DNA of 35,409 bases from CAYYNP01 sp964472545 (GTDB taxonomy: Bacteria > Planctomycetota > Planctomycetia > Pirellulales > Thermoguttaceae), in assembly GCA_964472545.1 (NCBI GenBank), contig CAYYNP010000071.1:1-35409 (forward strand), in the 5' to 3' direction. Position numbers and translations under genes: made by a program. Within the stretch, counting starts at the first letter, position 1. The number at the start of each line of letters is the position of its first letter. Under the pieces are notes generated by a model, which saw nothing but the letters and a program-made list of their open reading frames with translations, searched no databases and was not told where the DNA came from. This document shows positions 8,657 to 15,969 of the stretch, piece by piece.

Positions 8657-9826
8657 TCACACATCGCTCCGGTCGCGCCGCACTCGAACACGACGCAAGA
8701 GTACGCCCACTGAGGCAATCACCAGCAAAGCCCAGGTCGACGGTTCCGGCACGGGTACCAGCAGATACGGACGCGTGGCGCCAAACGGCGCCGCACTGTT
8801 ACCCATCACGGCGATCACGCCGGATTCGTTGACGGCCAGGGCCTCGGTGAACGTCACCGACCCGTAATTCGACGAAACGAACGGCTCCTCGAGCAGGTCG
8901 TTCAGATCGTAGGCCTCGTTCTCCCACCAGAGCAACGGCCGGAGTGTGTTTCCCGGGCGGTCGAAGACGTGGCCGACAATCAGCCCGCTGTTGTTGATAT
9001 CCACGGCCTGGTAGAAGTCGTCTTCCGGGTTGCCCAGCGTGTCCAGCGCGTGCATCTGGCCGTCCCAGAAGAAGGCCATCCGGCCGCCGTTGGCGGTCAC
9101 CGATTCGCCCACGACTTCGCCCGCGTCGTTAAGGCCGAAGGCCATGGCGCCGACGCCATAGAGGTCGCCGATGTTCTGCGGGTTGCCGTCGCTGTCCCAA
9201 CGGACGGCGTGCCAGCCGGAGTTGTCGAACCACGCGCCGGCGATCTGATCAGACAAGTTCACGGCATAGGCCTGACTGGCCCATTCGCCGGGCACCGACA
9301 GATCAACCGCCGTCCCGTCGGCCAGCCACTTGATCGCATGGACGTCGACGTTGCTGGACATCCCCAAGGACCATGTGTTCCACGTCCCAACGGCCACGCC
9401 TAGGTCGTTGACGTCGTTGGCCTGCGAATTGGTGGCGGCCGCCGGTTCGTCCAGCCACTGATGCACGCCGGCGTCCCATAGACATGCGTGCTTGTGTTGC
9501 GAGTCAAGCCTGTGGGCAGCGTCGAACTCCGACCATCCGGCGATCAGCCCCGAGTTATTGACGCCCATCGCCGTGGAGTTGTTGTGTTCCGACCCCGGCG
9601 TGCTCAGGAACTCGGGCTGCCCGGCGGTCGTCCAGATAGTGCCTTTGGCGATATGCGCGAAACCCCGATTGCCCACCGGCAGGTTGGATTCGTTGACGTC
9701 TTGGGGGGCTCCCGCGTAGCCACGTCCCAGGTCGATCACTTCGTATACGGGTGGGTCGGCCCAAGCGGGCGCAGATGCGAGAAAGATCACGCCAAGCAGT
9801 GCCGGCGCGATGATGCGCAAATACAT
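8657..9826 (-). CDS. PEP-CTERM protein with HAF repeats
   Basis: The 389-residue protein has a signal peptide (MYLRIIAPALLGVIFLASA, cleavage near AWA-DPP). A chain of HAF-type repeats follows, recognisable by recurring 'AxxVNxSGxIAG' blocks such as 'AMGVNNSGLIAG', 'AYAVNLSDQIAGAW', 'AFGLNDAGEVVGES' and 'AVDINNSGLIVGH'. It ends with the exosortase sorting signal 'VPEPSTWALLVIASVGV' plus an Arg-rich tail. Exosortase-type processing and surface or extracellular delivery are expected. No exosortase gene is in the window. GGAGAAC precedes the ATG. A good promoter and a long structured leader lie upstream (10079-10107). Confidence 0.9.
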   Translation of the reverse strand: MYLRIIAPALLGVIFLASAPAWADPPVYEVIDLGRGYAGAPQDVNESNLPVGNRGFAHIAKGTIWTTAGQPEFLSTPGSEHNNSTAMGVNNSGLIAGWSEFDAAHRLDSQHKHACLWDAGVHQWLDEPAAATNSQANDVNDLGVAVGTWNTWSLGMSSNVDVHAIKWLADGTAVDLSVPGEWASQAYAVNLSDQIAGAWFDNSGWHAVRWDSDGNPQNIGDLYGVGAMAFGLNDAGEVVGESVTANGGRMAFFWDGQMHALDTLGNPEDDFYQAVDINNSGLIVGHVFDRPGNTLRPLLWWENEAYDLNDLLEEPFVSSNYGSVTFTEALAVNESGVIAVMGNSAAPFGATRPYLLVPVPEPSTWALLVIASVGVLLRRVRVRRDRSDV

Positions 9827-10072
9827 GTTTGTTCTCCGTCGTGGTGCGATCGGGCCGCCGCCGAGAGCGTCTACAGACGAATTCCCACAACGCCCCGCGC
9901 ACAACCAACCGGCCGGTTCTCACCGCGATGAGATGCACCGGCCGTGCGTCACACGAGAGCGGGTAGCGTCTAAAGCCTTCAGAGCTTTGGCCAGATCGCG
10001 CTACCTCAATGAATGCCCGTCTCGTGTTCGATTGCGGAGGTGGCAGGGCGGATCGCACCGCCACCGATCAAT
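9827..10072 (-). promoter_or_regulatory. Long structured 5' leader of the PEP-CTERM gene
   Basis: If transcription starts from the promoter at 10079-10107, about 245 nt of leader precede the ATG. It contains a stem GGTGGC (10039-10044)/GCCACC (10060-10065) and a nested stem-loop at 9962-10005 with GGTAGCG/CGCTACC outside and AAAGC/GCTTT inside. No known riboswitch core was recognised. Confidence 0.4.
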
Positions 10073-10078
10073 GCAACT

Positions 10079-10107
10079 AGAATAGCCACGCCGGGCGAGC
10101 TTGTCAA
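10079..10107 (-). promoter_or_regulatory. Sigma70-type promoter for the PEP-CTERM gene
   Basis: On the minus strand TTGACA (10107-10102) is followed after exactly 17 nt by TATTCT (10084-10079). The -35 is perfect and the -10 matches 4 of 6. Confidence 0.55.
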
Positions 10108-10207
10108 ATTCCCTGGCCGGTTTGGGGGGGCGGCGACGTGGTTTCTAACCGTGCCGTCATCCTGTATCATACGTCTAGTAACCACTGCGACACCCGAGGA
10201 GCCAGCC

Positions 10208-11476
10208 ATGCGGGCCGCCTGCTGCACTTTCGCCTCGACTCTCTTGTTTTGCATCGCGCTGCCGGCAGCCGAGCCGTCCGACGGCAATTGGCCGCAGTGG
10301 CGGGGCCCGAACGCCGCCGGCAGCGTCGACGCCGGTGAGTATCCCGTAGAATGGACCGCCGAAGAGAACCTGGCGTGGAAGCTAGCACTGCCCGGCCGGG
10401 GGTGTTCGACGCCGATCGTATGGGGCGATCACATCATCGTGAGCATGGCCATCGGCGAGCGCGACGGCGTGGTCGACGTGGATCGCGCCGGCAACGTCCG
10501 CTGGCAGACGGCCCTGGGCCCGCAGCGCAAAGGCAAGCACCGTAACGGCTCCGGGTCGAACTCCTCGCCGGTGACCGACGGCCGCATGATCGTCACGTAC
10601 CACAAGAGCGGCGAGTTGGCCGGTCTCGACTTTGACGGCCACATACTATGGCAGACGAACCTCCAAGAGCGCTTCGGCCGCGATACGCTCTGGTGGGACG
10701 TCGGCAGTTCGCCCGTGCTCACCGCCGAGCACGTCGTGGTCGCCGTGATGCATGCGGGCAACTCCTACTTGGCGGCGTTCGACAAACCGACCGGCGAGTT
10801 GGCCTGGAAGGTCGCCCGCAACTACGAATGCCCGCTCGAAGGCGACCAGAGCTATACCACGCCGATCGTGATCGACGGAAAAGCCGGTCAGGCGATTCTC
10901 GTTTGGGGAGCCGCCCACGTGACGGCCCACGACGCCCGCGACGGCAAGCTCGTCTGGTCTTGCGGCGGATTCAACCCCGATCGGAAACCGAATTGGGTGG
11001 CGGTCGCCTCGGCGGCGGTGGCCGGCGACACGATCGTGGTGCCTTACGGACGCGGCGAGTGGCTGGCCGGCGTGCGGCTGGGGGGGCGCGGCGACGTGAC
11101 CGCAACGCACTGGGCTTGGACTCGCGAGCAGATCGGCAGCTTCGTACCCACGCCGGCGGTTCACCAGGGCAAGGTCTACGTGCTGGGTGATCGTGGCCGG
11201 GTAAGCTGCCTCGACCCACAGACCGGCAAGACGCTCTGGGCCGACGACCTGCCCGAACATCGGGCGAAATACTACGCCTCGCCGACGATTGCCGGCGGCA
11301 ACCTCTACGCGGCCCGCGAAGACGGTGTGGTCTTCGTTGCGCGAGTTGACGGCCCGTGGAAGGTGCTGGCCGAGAACGCGATGGAGGAGCAGGTGATCGG
11401 CTCGCCGGTGCCGCTTGGCGGCCGTCTGTTGCTGCGGGGTGAGCGTCACCTGTTCTGTGTCGAGAGCGTACCGTAG
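10208..11476 (+). CDS. Exported PQQ-like beta-propeller protein
   Basis: The 422-residue protein has a signal peptide ('MRAACCTFASTLLFCIALPA') and the hallmark planctomycete opening 'NWPQWRGPNAAGS'. Propeller blades follow, with repeated 'GxxxWxxxL' motifs such as 'GNVRWQTAL', 'GHILWQTNL', 'GELAWKVA', 'GKLVWSCGG' and 'GKTLWADDL'. The family resembles PQQ-enzyme and BamB-type eight-bladed propellers. Members in planctomycetes are numerous and mostly lack proof of PQQ binding, so I call no enzyme activity. GAGGAG precedes the chosen ATG; upstream in-frame codons lack a signal. It is divergent from the PEP-CTERM gene and is followed by two hairpins. Confidence 0.88.
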   Translation: MRAACCTFASTLLFCIALPAAEPSDGNWPQWRGPNAAGSVDAGEYPVEWTAEENLAWKLALPGRGCSTPIVWGDHIIVSMAIGERDGVVDVDRAGNVRWQTALGPQRKGKHRNGSGSNSSPVTDGRMIVTYHKSGELAGLDFDGHILWQTNLQERFGRDTLWWDVGSSPVLTAEHVVVAVMHAGNSYLAAFDKPTGELAWKVARNYECPLEGDQSYTTPIVIDGKAGQAILVWGAAHVTAHDARDGKLVWSCGGFNPDRKPNWVAVASAAVAGDTIVVPYGRGEWLAGVRLGGRGDVTATHWAWTREQIGSFVPTPAVHQGKVYVLGDRGRVSCLDPQTGKTLWADDLPEHRAKYYASPTIAGGNLYAAREDGVVFVARVDGPWKVLAENAMEEQVIGSPVPLGGRLLLRGERHLFCVESVP

Positions 11477-11477
11477 T

Positions 11478-11523
11478 CATCTCGCTCCGCGAGATGTCAT
11501 GTCGTCTTGCGGAGCAAGACGAC
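11478..11523. terminator. Twin hairpins between convergent genes
   Basis: CATCTCG/CGAGATG (11478-11496, loop CTCCG) is followed by GTCGTCTTGC/GCAAGACGAC (11501-11523, loop GGA). Both are perfect stems and share the GCTCCGC core, on opposite strands. The second reaches the stop region of the minus-strand gene. They probably act as a bidirectional terminator or belong to a small repeat family. Confidence 0.5.
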
Positions 11524-12230
11524 TACGATTCGCCCTCCACCTCCTCGTGCAAACGGTCCATCTCCGCTTGGATCAACTCGGCGTACTGCTTGAGTTCCTC
11601 GCGGTCGATATCCTGGGGCACCTTGATCGGATTGCCGACGACCAGCGACACCTTCGCGAACGGCTTGGGGATGATCAGGTCCGTCCACTTGCCCGGAATC
11701 CGCCAGCACCGCGAGCAGGCGTAGGCCGTCGGGGCGACCGCGCGTCCGGTGCGCGAGGCGAGGTAGGCGATCCCTACGCTCATCTGTCGCCGCGGGCCGC
11801 GCGGACCGTCCGGCGTGACCACCAGGTGCTTCTCTTCGGTCGCGCGCAGCAGCTTCCGCAACGCCCCCGGGCTGATCCGGTTGGTCGATCCCTGAATGGT
11901 CGACATACCCACCCGCCGGCAGACGTGGGCCACGAACGAGCCGTCGGTGTGTAGGCTGGTCAGTGCGGCCGCACAATGATGCTTTCCGCCAAAGGTCGGA
12001 ATGACCACGGAATCGTGCCAAACGCAGTAGATGAAGCGCTCCCGCGTCGATTTGTCGTAGGGATTCGTGCCCGGCGTCTCCATGCGGTAGTTGAGCCTGA
12101 GCGTGCGAAATAGCAGCCAGACGGCGGCGGCAAAGAGGGTCGCCCCGAGGCCGATCAAGAAGGGACTTCGTATTTTCAGGACATTCTCCGCAGGAAAAGA
12201 GGCCGTCACCGTAAGCTCGGCGCGTTGCAC
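11523..12230 (-). CDS. DUF374-type lysophospholipid acyltransferase-like protein
   Basis: The 235-residue protein has one hydrophobic segment at about 23-42. A DUF374 domain follows with 'YCVWHDSVVIP' (His72-Asp73, the acyltransferase-like active-site region) and 'VVTPDGPRGPRR' (139-148), the family's signature. The family is thought to transfer acyl chains in lipid A or phospholipid assembly at the inner membrane; the substrate here is unknown. The start is a GTG at 12230 with no strong ribosome site, so the N terminus is uncertain and the true start could lie some codons later. No lipid A gene is adjacent. Confidence 0.82.
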   Translation of the reverse strand: MQRAELTVTASFPAENVLKIRSPFLIGLGATLFAAAVWLLFRTLRLNYRMETPGTNPYDKSTRERFIYCVWHDSVVIPTFGGKHHCAAALTSLHTDGSFVAHVCRRVGMSTIQGSTNRISPGALRKLLRATEEKHLVVTPDGPRGPRRQMSVGIAYLASRTGRAVAPTAYACSRCWRIPGKWTDLIIPKPFAKVSLVVGNPIKVPQDIDREELKQYAELIQAEMDRLHEEVEGES

Positions 12231-12357
12231 GAGGAGGCGTGCATTCTACGGTGCGGTCCGAGGGGAGTCTATGCCATGCACGGCCGCATTCCGCAACGTC
12301 GCCAACGCCTTTGTGGACCGAAACTCTCCCATCGTGGGTAGCCGGGCCGCGGCACGA

Positions 12358-12834
12358 TCACTCGCTGCGAGGCGGGCCGTCGTCCTGCTTCCAGACGACC
12401 GTCAACGCCCAACCGGCCCATGCGCATGCAATCAGGCCGCCAGGCACTAGCGCGTAGGCGTGCTCAGCATTGCCCGACCAGCCGGCGAAGAAGACCCCCA
12501 ACACGATTCCCGCCAACCCACCGGCGATAGTCCAAGTCAGGACCTTCACCTGGTGATTCTCGTGGAGAAGTTGGCACAAGCCATACGACAGAACGCCGAT
12601 CGGGATCGTGAAGAACCAGATGAAGAACTGGGCAACGATCCCCCCCAGCAAAGACCCCATCAGCCGGATGAAGACGCCGTCATCCCACTTACCATGAAAG
12701 AACGCGATAAACGCCCCGGCCAAGACCGGCGCGCCGACCGAAACGACGAGAAGATGCGGCACGAACCTCGCGGCCGGCTGCTTGCCGCGGTCGCGGGCAT
12801 CAGCGACCCTTTTGAGGATTGGTTCCGGGGGCAT
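12358..12834 (-). CDS. Small multi-pass membrane protein downstream of cbiO
   Basis: I do not recognise this 158-residue protein. After a basic N terminus (MPPEPILKRVADARDRGKQ) there are about four hydrophobic segments: 'LLVVSVGAPVLAGAFIAFF', 'LLGGIVAQFFIWFFTIPIG', 'TIAGGLAGIVLGVFFAGW' and 'ALVPGGLIACAWAGWALTV'. It ends in an acidic tail. GGAGG stands 7 nt before the ATG at 12834. The gene begins 25 nt after cbiO on the same strand and is probably part of the cobalt-importer operon. Whether it acts with the transporter is unknown. It has no His-rich segment that would suggest metal binding. Confidence 0.7.
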   Translation of the reverse strand: MPPEPILKRVADARDRGKQPAARFVPHLLVVSVGAPVLAGAFIAFFHGKWDDGVFIRLMGSLLGGIVAQFFIWFFTIPIGVLSYGLCQLLHENHQVKVLTWTIAGGLAGIVLGVFFAGWSGNAEHAYALVPGGLIACAWAGWALTVVWKQDDGPPRSE

Positions 12835-12859
12835 CGAACGCCTCCAGTTACCGGTGGCC

Positions 12860-13735
12860 CTACAATTCCGACGATTCCGTTTCCCCCAGCAATTGCTCGA
12901 ACGTCCGCGGCGCGTCCTGCCCATCAATTTGCCGGCCGCTGGCTTGCAGGCGCTTCATACAAGCCGCCACCCACGGCACGCGGAGGTGGGCGGCGTGCAT
13001 GCGGGTTTCGTCTTGCATCACGTCGGTCGGGCAGCCATGGGCGACGGTTTGTCCGCCGGCGAGGATCACCGCGGCGTAGGCCCAGGCGTAGGCCAGGTCG
13101 ACGTCGTGGGTCGAGATGACGATCGTGGTGCCTGCCGCGTGCAAGGATTGCAGTGCGTCGAGGAGCTGCGCGACGCCGCGAGGATCGAGCCCGGCGGTCG
13201 GCTCGTCGAGCACGAGGAGTTCCGGCCGCATGGCGAGCACGCCGGCGATGGCGGCGCGTTTCTTCTGGCCGGAACTCAATGCGTGCGGCGGCGACTCGGC
13301 CAACTCGGTAATGCCCATCGCGTTGAGCGACTCGTCGACGCGCTGCCGTACCTCCGCTTCCGCCAAGCCGAGGTTCAACGGCCCGAAGGAAACGTCCTGT
13401 TGTACGCTGGCGGCGAAGAGTTGATCGTCGGGGTCTTGGAATACGACGCCAACCCGCTGCCGCCAGTCGAGAATGCCTTTCCGCGAGTAATCGGCCGGGC
13501 GGCCGTCCAACAGCACCTCGCCGCCGGTGGGGCGAAGCATGCCGTTTAGGTGCAGCAGCAGCGTCGTCTTGCCGGCCCCGTTGGCGCCGAGAACGGCCAG
13601 GCGTGTACCCCGGGCGATTTCGCAATCCACGCCGTCCAATGCCGCGCCGCGTTTGCCCGCGCCGTTGGACGACGCGCCGTGGCCGCCCGGATAGACGTAT
13701 CGCAGTGCTTTCGCCTGGAGGATCAACTCCGTCAC
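12860..13735 (-). CDS. cbiO: Cobalt ECF transporter ATPase CbiO
   Basis: CbiO supplies ATP-driven energy to the CbiMNQO cobalt importer. The 291-residue protein carries Walker A GANGAGKTT (50-58), Q-loop 'VVFQDPDDQLF' typical of ECF ATPases, signature 'ALSSGQKKR', Walker B 'ELLVLDEPTAGLD' and the H-loop 'STHDVDLAY'. The start is a GTG at 13735 whose bases overlap the cbiQ stop (GTGA), so translation is coupled. Compared with usual CbiO proteins there is a Gly/Ser-rich insertion at about 17-30, before the first core strand, and a 30-residue C-terminal tail. Confidence 0.95.
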   Translation of the reverse strand: MTELILQAKALRYVYPGGHGASSNGAGKRGAALDGVDCEIARGTRLAVLGANGAGKTTLLLHLNGMLRPTGGEVLLDGRPADYSRKGILDWRQRVGVVFQDPDDQLFAASVQQDVSFGPLNLGLAEAEVRQRVDESLNAMGITELAESPPHALSSGQKKRAAIAGVLAMRPELLVLDEPTAGLDPRGVAQLLDALQSLHAAGTTIVISTHDVDLAYAWAYAAVILAGGQTVAHGCPTDVMQDETRMHAAHLRVPWVAACMKRLQASGRQIDGQDAPRTFEQLLGETESSEL

Positions 13736-14511
13736 GACAGCCCTCCCCAGCACAAGGCATCCCAATGCAAGGCCTGCCAGAGCAGCCCGAGGGCCAGAAT
13801 GCTCAGATGAACCGCCACGACGGCGAAGATCGCCCGGGCGGAGGCGGCGCGTCGATACGAGAGCACGCGAAGTTCGCCGTTGTAGCCTCGGGCGGCCAGT
13901 CCCATTTCGAGCCGGCGCGACCGATCGACCACGCGGATGAACAACGTCGCCACGGCGGCCCCCAGCGAGCGATAGGCGGCGCGGACGTTGCGGTATCCCA
14001 GCCGGCATCCTTGGGCCCGGATCATGGCGTGCAGCGTTCGATCGAAGACGAACAGCAGCCGGTACATCAGCCCCATCAACTCGGTCACCACCACCGGCAC
14101 GTGCCAGCGCCGCAAGAGCGCGAGGATCTCCCCCATCGGCACCGACAGCGCCAGCAGCATCATGGCGGAGACGGCGGCCAGCGCACGGAGCAGAACCGTG
14201 GCGGCCGTGCGTAGTCCCTCCGGCGGAATCGAGATCGAGAGTCGCCCGTCGACCACGTCGACCGAGAAGGCCAATGCAGCCGTGCCCGCGACGAGAAAAG
14301 AAAGCGGCATGAGCATCACGCGGAGGTAGACGCCCGCTGGGGTCTCTGCGCCAAGCACGACGGCGGCGGCCGAAACCACCAGCACGGCCACGCCGCAAGG
14401 CACCGGCGGCATCGCCAACGCCAGCACCAGCAGACCGGCCGCGAAGAGAATCGTCTCGACCGGACGTTGCCGCCAGCGGCTGCGATGGGCCCAACTATCG
14501 ACCAGGTGCAT
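13732..14511 (-). CDS. cbiQ: Cobalt ECF transporter transmembrane protein CbiQ
   Basis: CbiQ is the T component that couples the ATPase to the substrate-binding subunit. The 259-residue protein has several hydrophobic segments at 20-110 and a cytoplasmic helical region with the family motif 'SRRLEMGLAARGY', which contacts CbiO (the Ala-Arg-Gly box). A final hydrophobic segment is near 230-250. It opens 'MHLVDSWAHRSRW', comparable to the family start with an Asp-rich amphipathic region. It overlaps cbiN by 17 nt and cbiO by 4 nt. Confidence 0.93.
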   Translation of the reverse strand: MHLVDSWAHRSRWRQRPVETILFAAGLLVLALAMPPVPCGVAVLVVSAAAVVLGAETPAGVYLRVMLMPLSFLVAGTAALAFSVDVVDGRLSISIPPEGLRTAATVLLRALAAVSAMMLLALSVPMGEILALLRRWHVPVVVTELMGLMYRLLFVFDRTLHAMIRAQGCRLGYRNVRAAYRSLGAAVATLFIRVVDRSRRLEMGLAARGYNGELRVLSYRRAASARAIFAVVAVHLSILALGLLWQALHWDALCWGGLS

Positions 14512-14809
14512 CGGTGGATTCGTCTTTCTGCCTTAGGTAGCGTCCGCGATAGTAGCCGATGCAGTAGCAGACCAACCCCGCGCCGACGGCCGCCTGCAAG
14601 GCGAAGAGCATGCTCTCGATCTCGGCGCTGGGCGGCTCCCAGAAGGATTGGTACCAAGGCTCGTAATCCGGCTGCATCTGTTCGATCAATTCCTGCGCCT
14701 GGCCGTCGGCACCGGAGAAGACGTCGTCGCCCTGCTTCGACGCGTGGATCACCAACGGCACGATCGCCAACGCGACCACTCCCAGAAGCAGCAACAGGTT
14801 GCGCTTCAT
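14495..14809 (-). CDS. cbiN: Cobalt ECF transporter accessory protein CbiN
   Basis: The 104-residue protein has two transmembrane segments: an N-terminal one ('LLLLLGVVALAIVPLVI') and a C-terminal one ('LFALQAAVGAGLVCYCIGYY'). They flank a periplasmic loop with 'DDVFSGADGQAQELI' and 'YEPWYQSFWEPPSAEIES', the CbiN signature. CbiN stimulates metal loading of CbiM. The start ATG at 14809 shares a base with the cbiM stop (TGATG), indicating coupled translation. The longer reading frame upstream is a shadow of cbiM. Confidence 0.92.
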   Translation of the reverse strand: MKRNLLLLLGVVALAIVPLVIHASKQGDDVFSGADGQAQELIEQMQPDYEPWYQSFWEPPSAEIESMLFALQAAVGAGLVCYCIGYYRGRYLRQKDESTDAPGR

Positions 14810-15483
14810 CACGGCGACTTTTCCTCCGGCAGTGCCACGAGTTGGCCGAGTTGGGCCCGATCGTAGGTCACCAGCATATTCAACACCACCACGGTCAGCA
14901 GCCCCTCGCTGAGTGCCAGCGGGACTTGCGTGACGGCGATCACGCCGAGGAACTTCGCCAGCGCCCCGACGAAGCCGCTGGCGGGATCCGGGAACGCCCA
15001 GGCCAACTGCGCCGACGTCACGCAATAGGTGGCCAGATTGGCCAGCGTGGCGGCCAGAAACACGGCCCCGCCGAAAGGGATACCGACGCGGCGCGCCACG
15101 CGGAACGTCAACAGTGCGACCCAAGCCCCCGCGATCGCCATCGAGAACACATTCGCCCCCAGGGTCGTCAACCCGCCGTGGGCCAGTAACAAAGCCTGAA
15201 ACAGCAGCACGATCGATCCCAAGACCGTCATCGCCGCAGGGCCAAAGAGAATCGCCCCCAACGCGATGCCGGTCGGATGCGAACAGCTTCCGGTGGTCGA
15301 CGGCAACTTCAAGGCGGAAAGCGCGAACGTGAATCCCCCGGCCGCCCCCAGCAACAACTTCGTCTCGGGCGCGTCCGTCAGCCGGCGGTTGACCGACCAG
15401 ACACCGTGCGCCAAGAACGGGGCCGACGCGACCCACCACCCGATCGCGTGTGCGGGCGGCAGATAGCCTTCCATGATGTGCAT
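14809..15483 (-). CDS. cbiM: Cobalt ECF transporter substrate-binding protein CbiM
   Basis: CbiM is the membrane S component that binds Co2+. The 224-residue protein begins 'MHIMEGYLPP', the invariant start in which the N-terminal amine and His2 bind the metal, and has 'STTGSCSHPTGIALGAILFGP' with the second conserved His. About six or seven hydrophobic segments follow. The motif form favours cobalt over nickel. It heads the cbiMNQO operon. A promoter lies 78-107 nt upstream, leaving no room for a cobalamin riboswitch. Confidence 0.95.
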   Translation of the reverse strand: MHIMEGYLPPAHAIGWWVASAPFLAHGVWSVNRRLTDAPETKLLLGAAGGFTFALSALKLPSTTGSCSHPTGIALGAILFGPAAMTVLGSIVLLFQALLLAHGGLTTLGANVFSMAIAGAWVALLTFRVARRVGIPFGGAVFLAATLANLATYCVTSAQLAWAFPDPASGFVGALAKFLGVIAVTQVPLALSEGLLTVVVLNMLVTYDRAQLGQLVALPEEKSP

Positions 15484-15560
15484 CGGTCTCTCCGCGGCCA
15501 GAAGGCCGTCCGTCGCCCAACCCGCCCATTGTCAGACCCCTTCCGTTGCGACAAGGACGC

Positions 15561-15590
15561 ATTATAGCGCGCCGCGACGGCGTGTGTCCA
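15561..15590 (-). promoter_or_regulatory. Promoter of the cbiMNQO operon
   Basis: On the minus strand TGGACA (15590-15585) is followed after 18 nt by a perfect TATAAT (15566-15561). The leader to cbiM would be about 70 nt. No cobalamin-riboswitch box (GCCACTG) was found upstream of cbiM. Confidence 0.55.
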
Positions 15591-15708
15591 GATTCCCGTG
15601 GCGCCGGGCCGTTGGCCGGGTTGAACGGGTTGCGACAGGTGCTATAGTGAACGATCGACGTGGCGGCCAGATTCCAACAAAGTAACCTAACTCAAACTGT
15701 AAGCGGGA

Positions 15709-15794
15709 GTGAAAAAGGGGGACTGGCTCCGAACTCGACACAGGTCAAGTCCTCGCGAAAACGACTGCCGCGAGGTGCCTGCCCCCTATTTCAC
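15709..15794. repeat. REP-like palindrome 1 inside the MITE-like element
   Basis: GTGAAAAAGGGGGACTGGC at the left pairs imperfectly with GGTGCCTGCCCCCTATTTCAC at the right. The AGGGGNCAGGCACC theme is typical of REP sequences. Confidence 0.6.
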
Positions 15795-15830
15795 GGTCTC
15801 CCTTTTTCACGGTGCTCACCAATGGCCCGT

Positions 15831-15912
15831 CCGAAAAAGGGGACAGGCACCGTCGCCAAACGCCCCAACCGCTTCAAACCGGGCTCTCGACGGAGCCAGT
15901 CCCGATTTTCGG
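15831..15912. repeat. REP-like palindrome 2 inside the MITE-like element
   Basis: CCGAAAAAGGGGACAGGCAC and the following CGTCG pair imperfectly with CGACGGAGCCAGTCCC and ATTTTCGG. It is related in sequence to palindrome 1, 36 nt upstream. Confidence 0.6.
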
Positions 15913-15969
15913 ACTCCCGTACTTACGGCTTGAGTAACCTAACACACCTCACCCCGCGTGTAGTTCCGG

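Larger units (their letters stand above)
15683..15942. mobile_element. MITE-like non-autonomous element with 8-bp target duplication
   Basis: An 8-bp direct repeat TAACCTAA (15683-15690 and 15935-15942) exactly abuts 13-bp terminal inverted repeats CTCAAACTGTAAG (15691-15703) and CTTACGGCTTGAG (15922-15934), which match at 11 of 13 positions. The 244-bp interior has no gene but holds two long imperfect palindromes. This is the expected anatomy of a miniature inverted-repeat element. No transposase is in the window. It lies between the divergent cbi promoter and the DUF318 operon. Confidence 0.65.

Noticed and set aside
15484..15690. Cobalamin riboswitch upstream of cbiM
   Set aside because: No B12 box (GCCACTG) on the minus strand, and the TATAAT promoter leaves only about 70 nt of leader.
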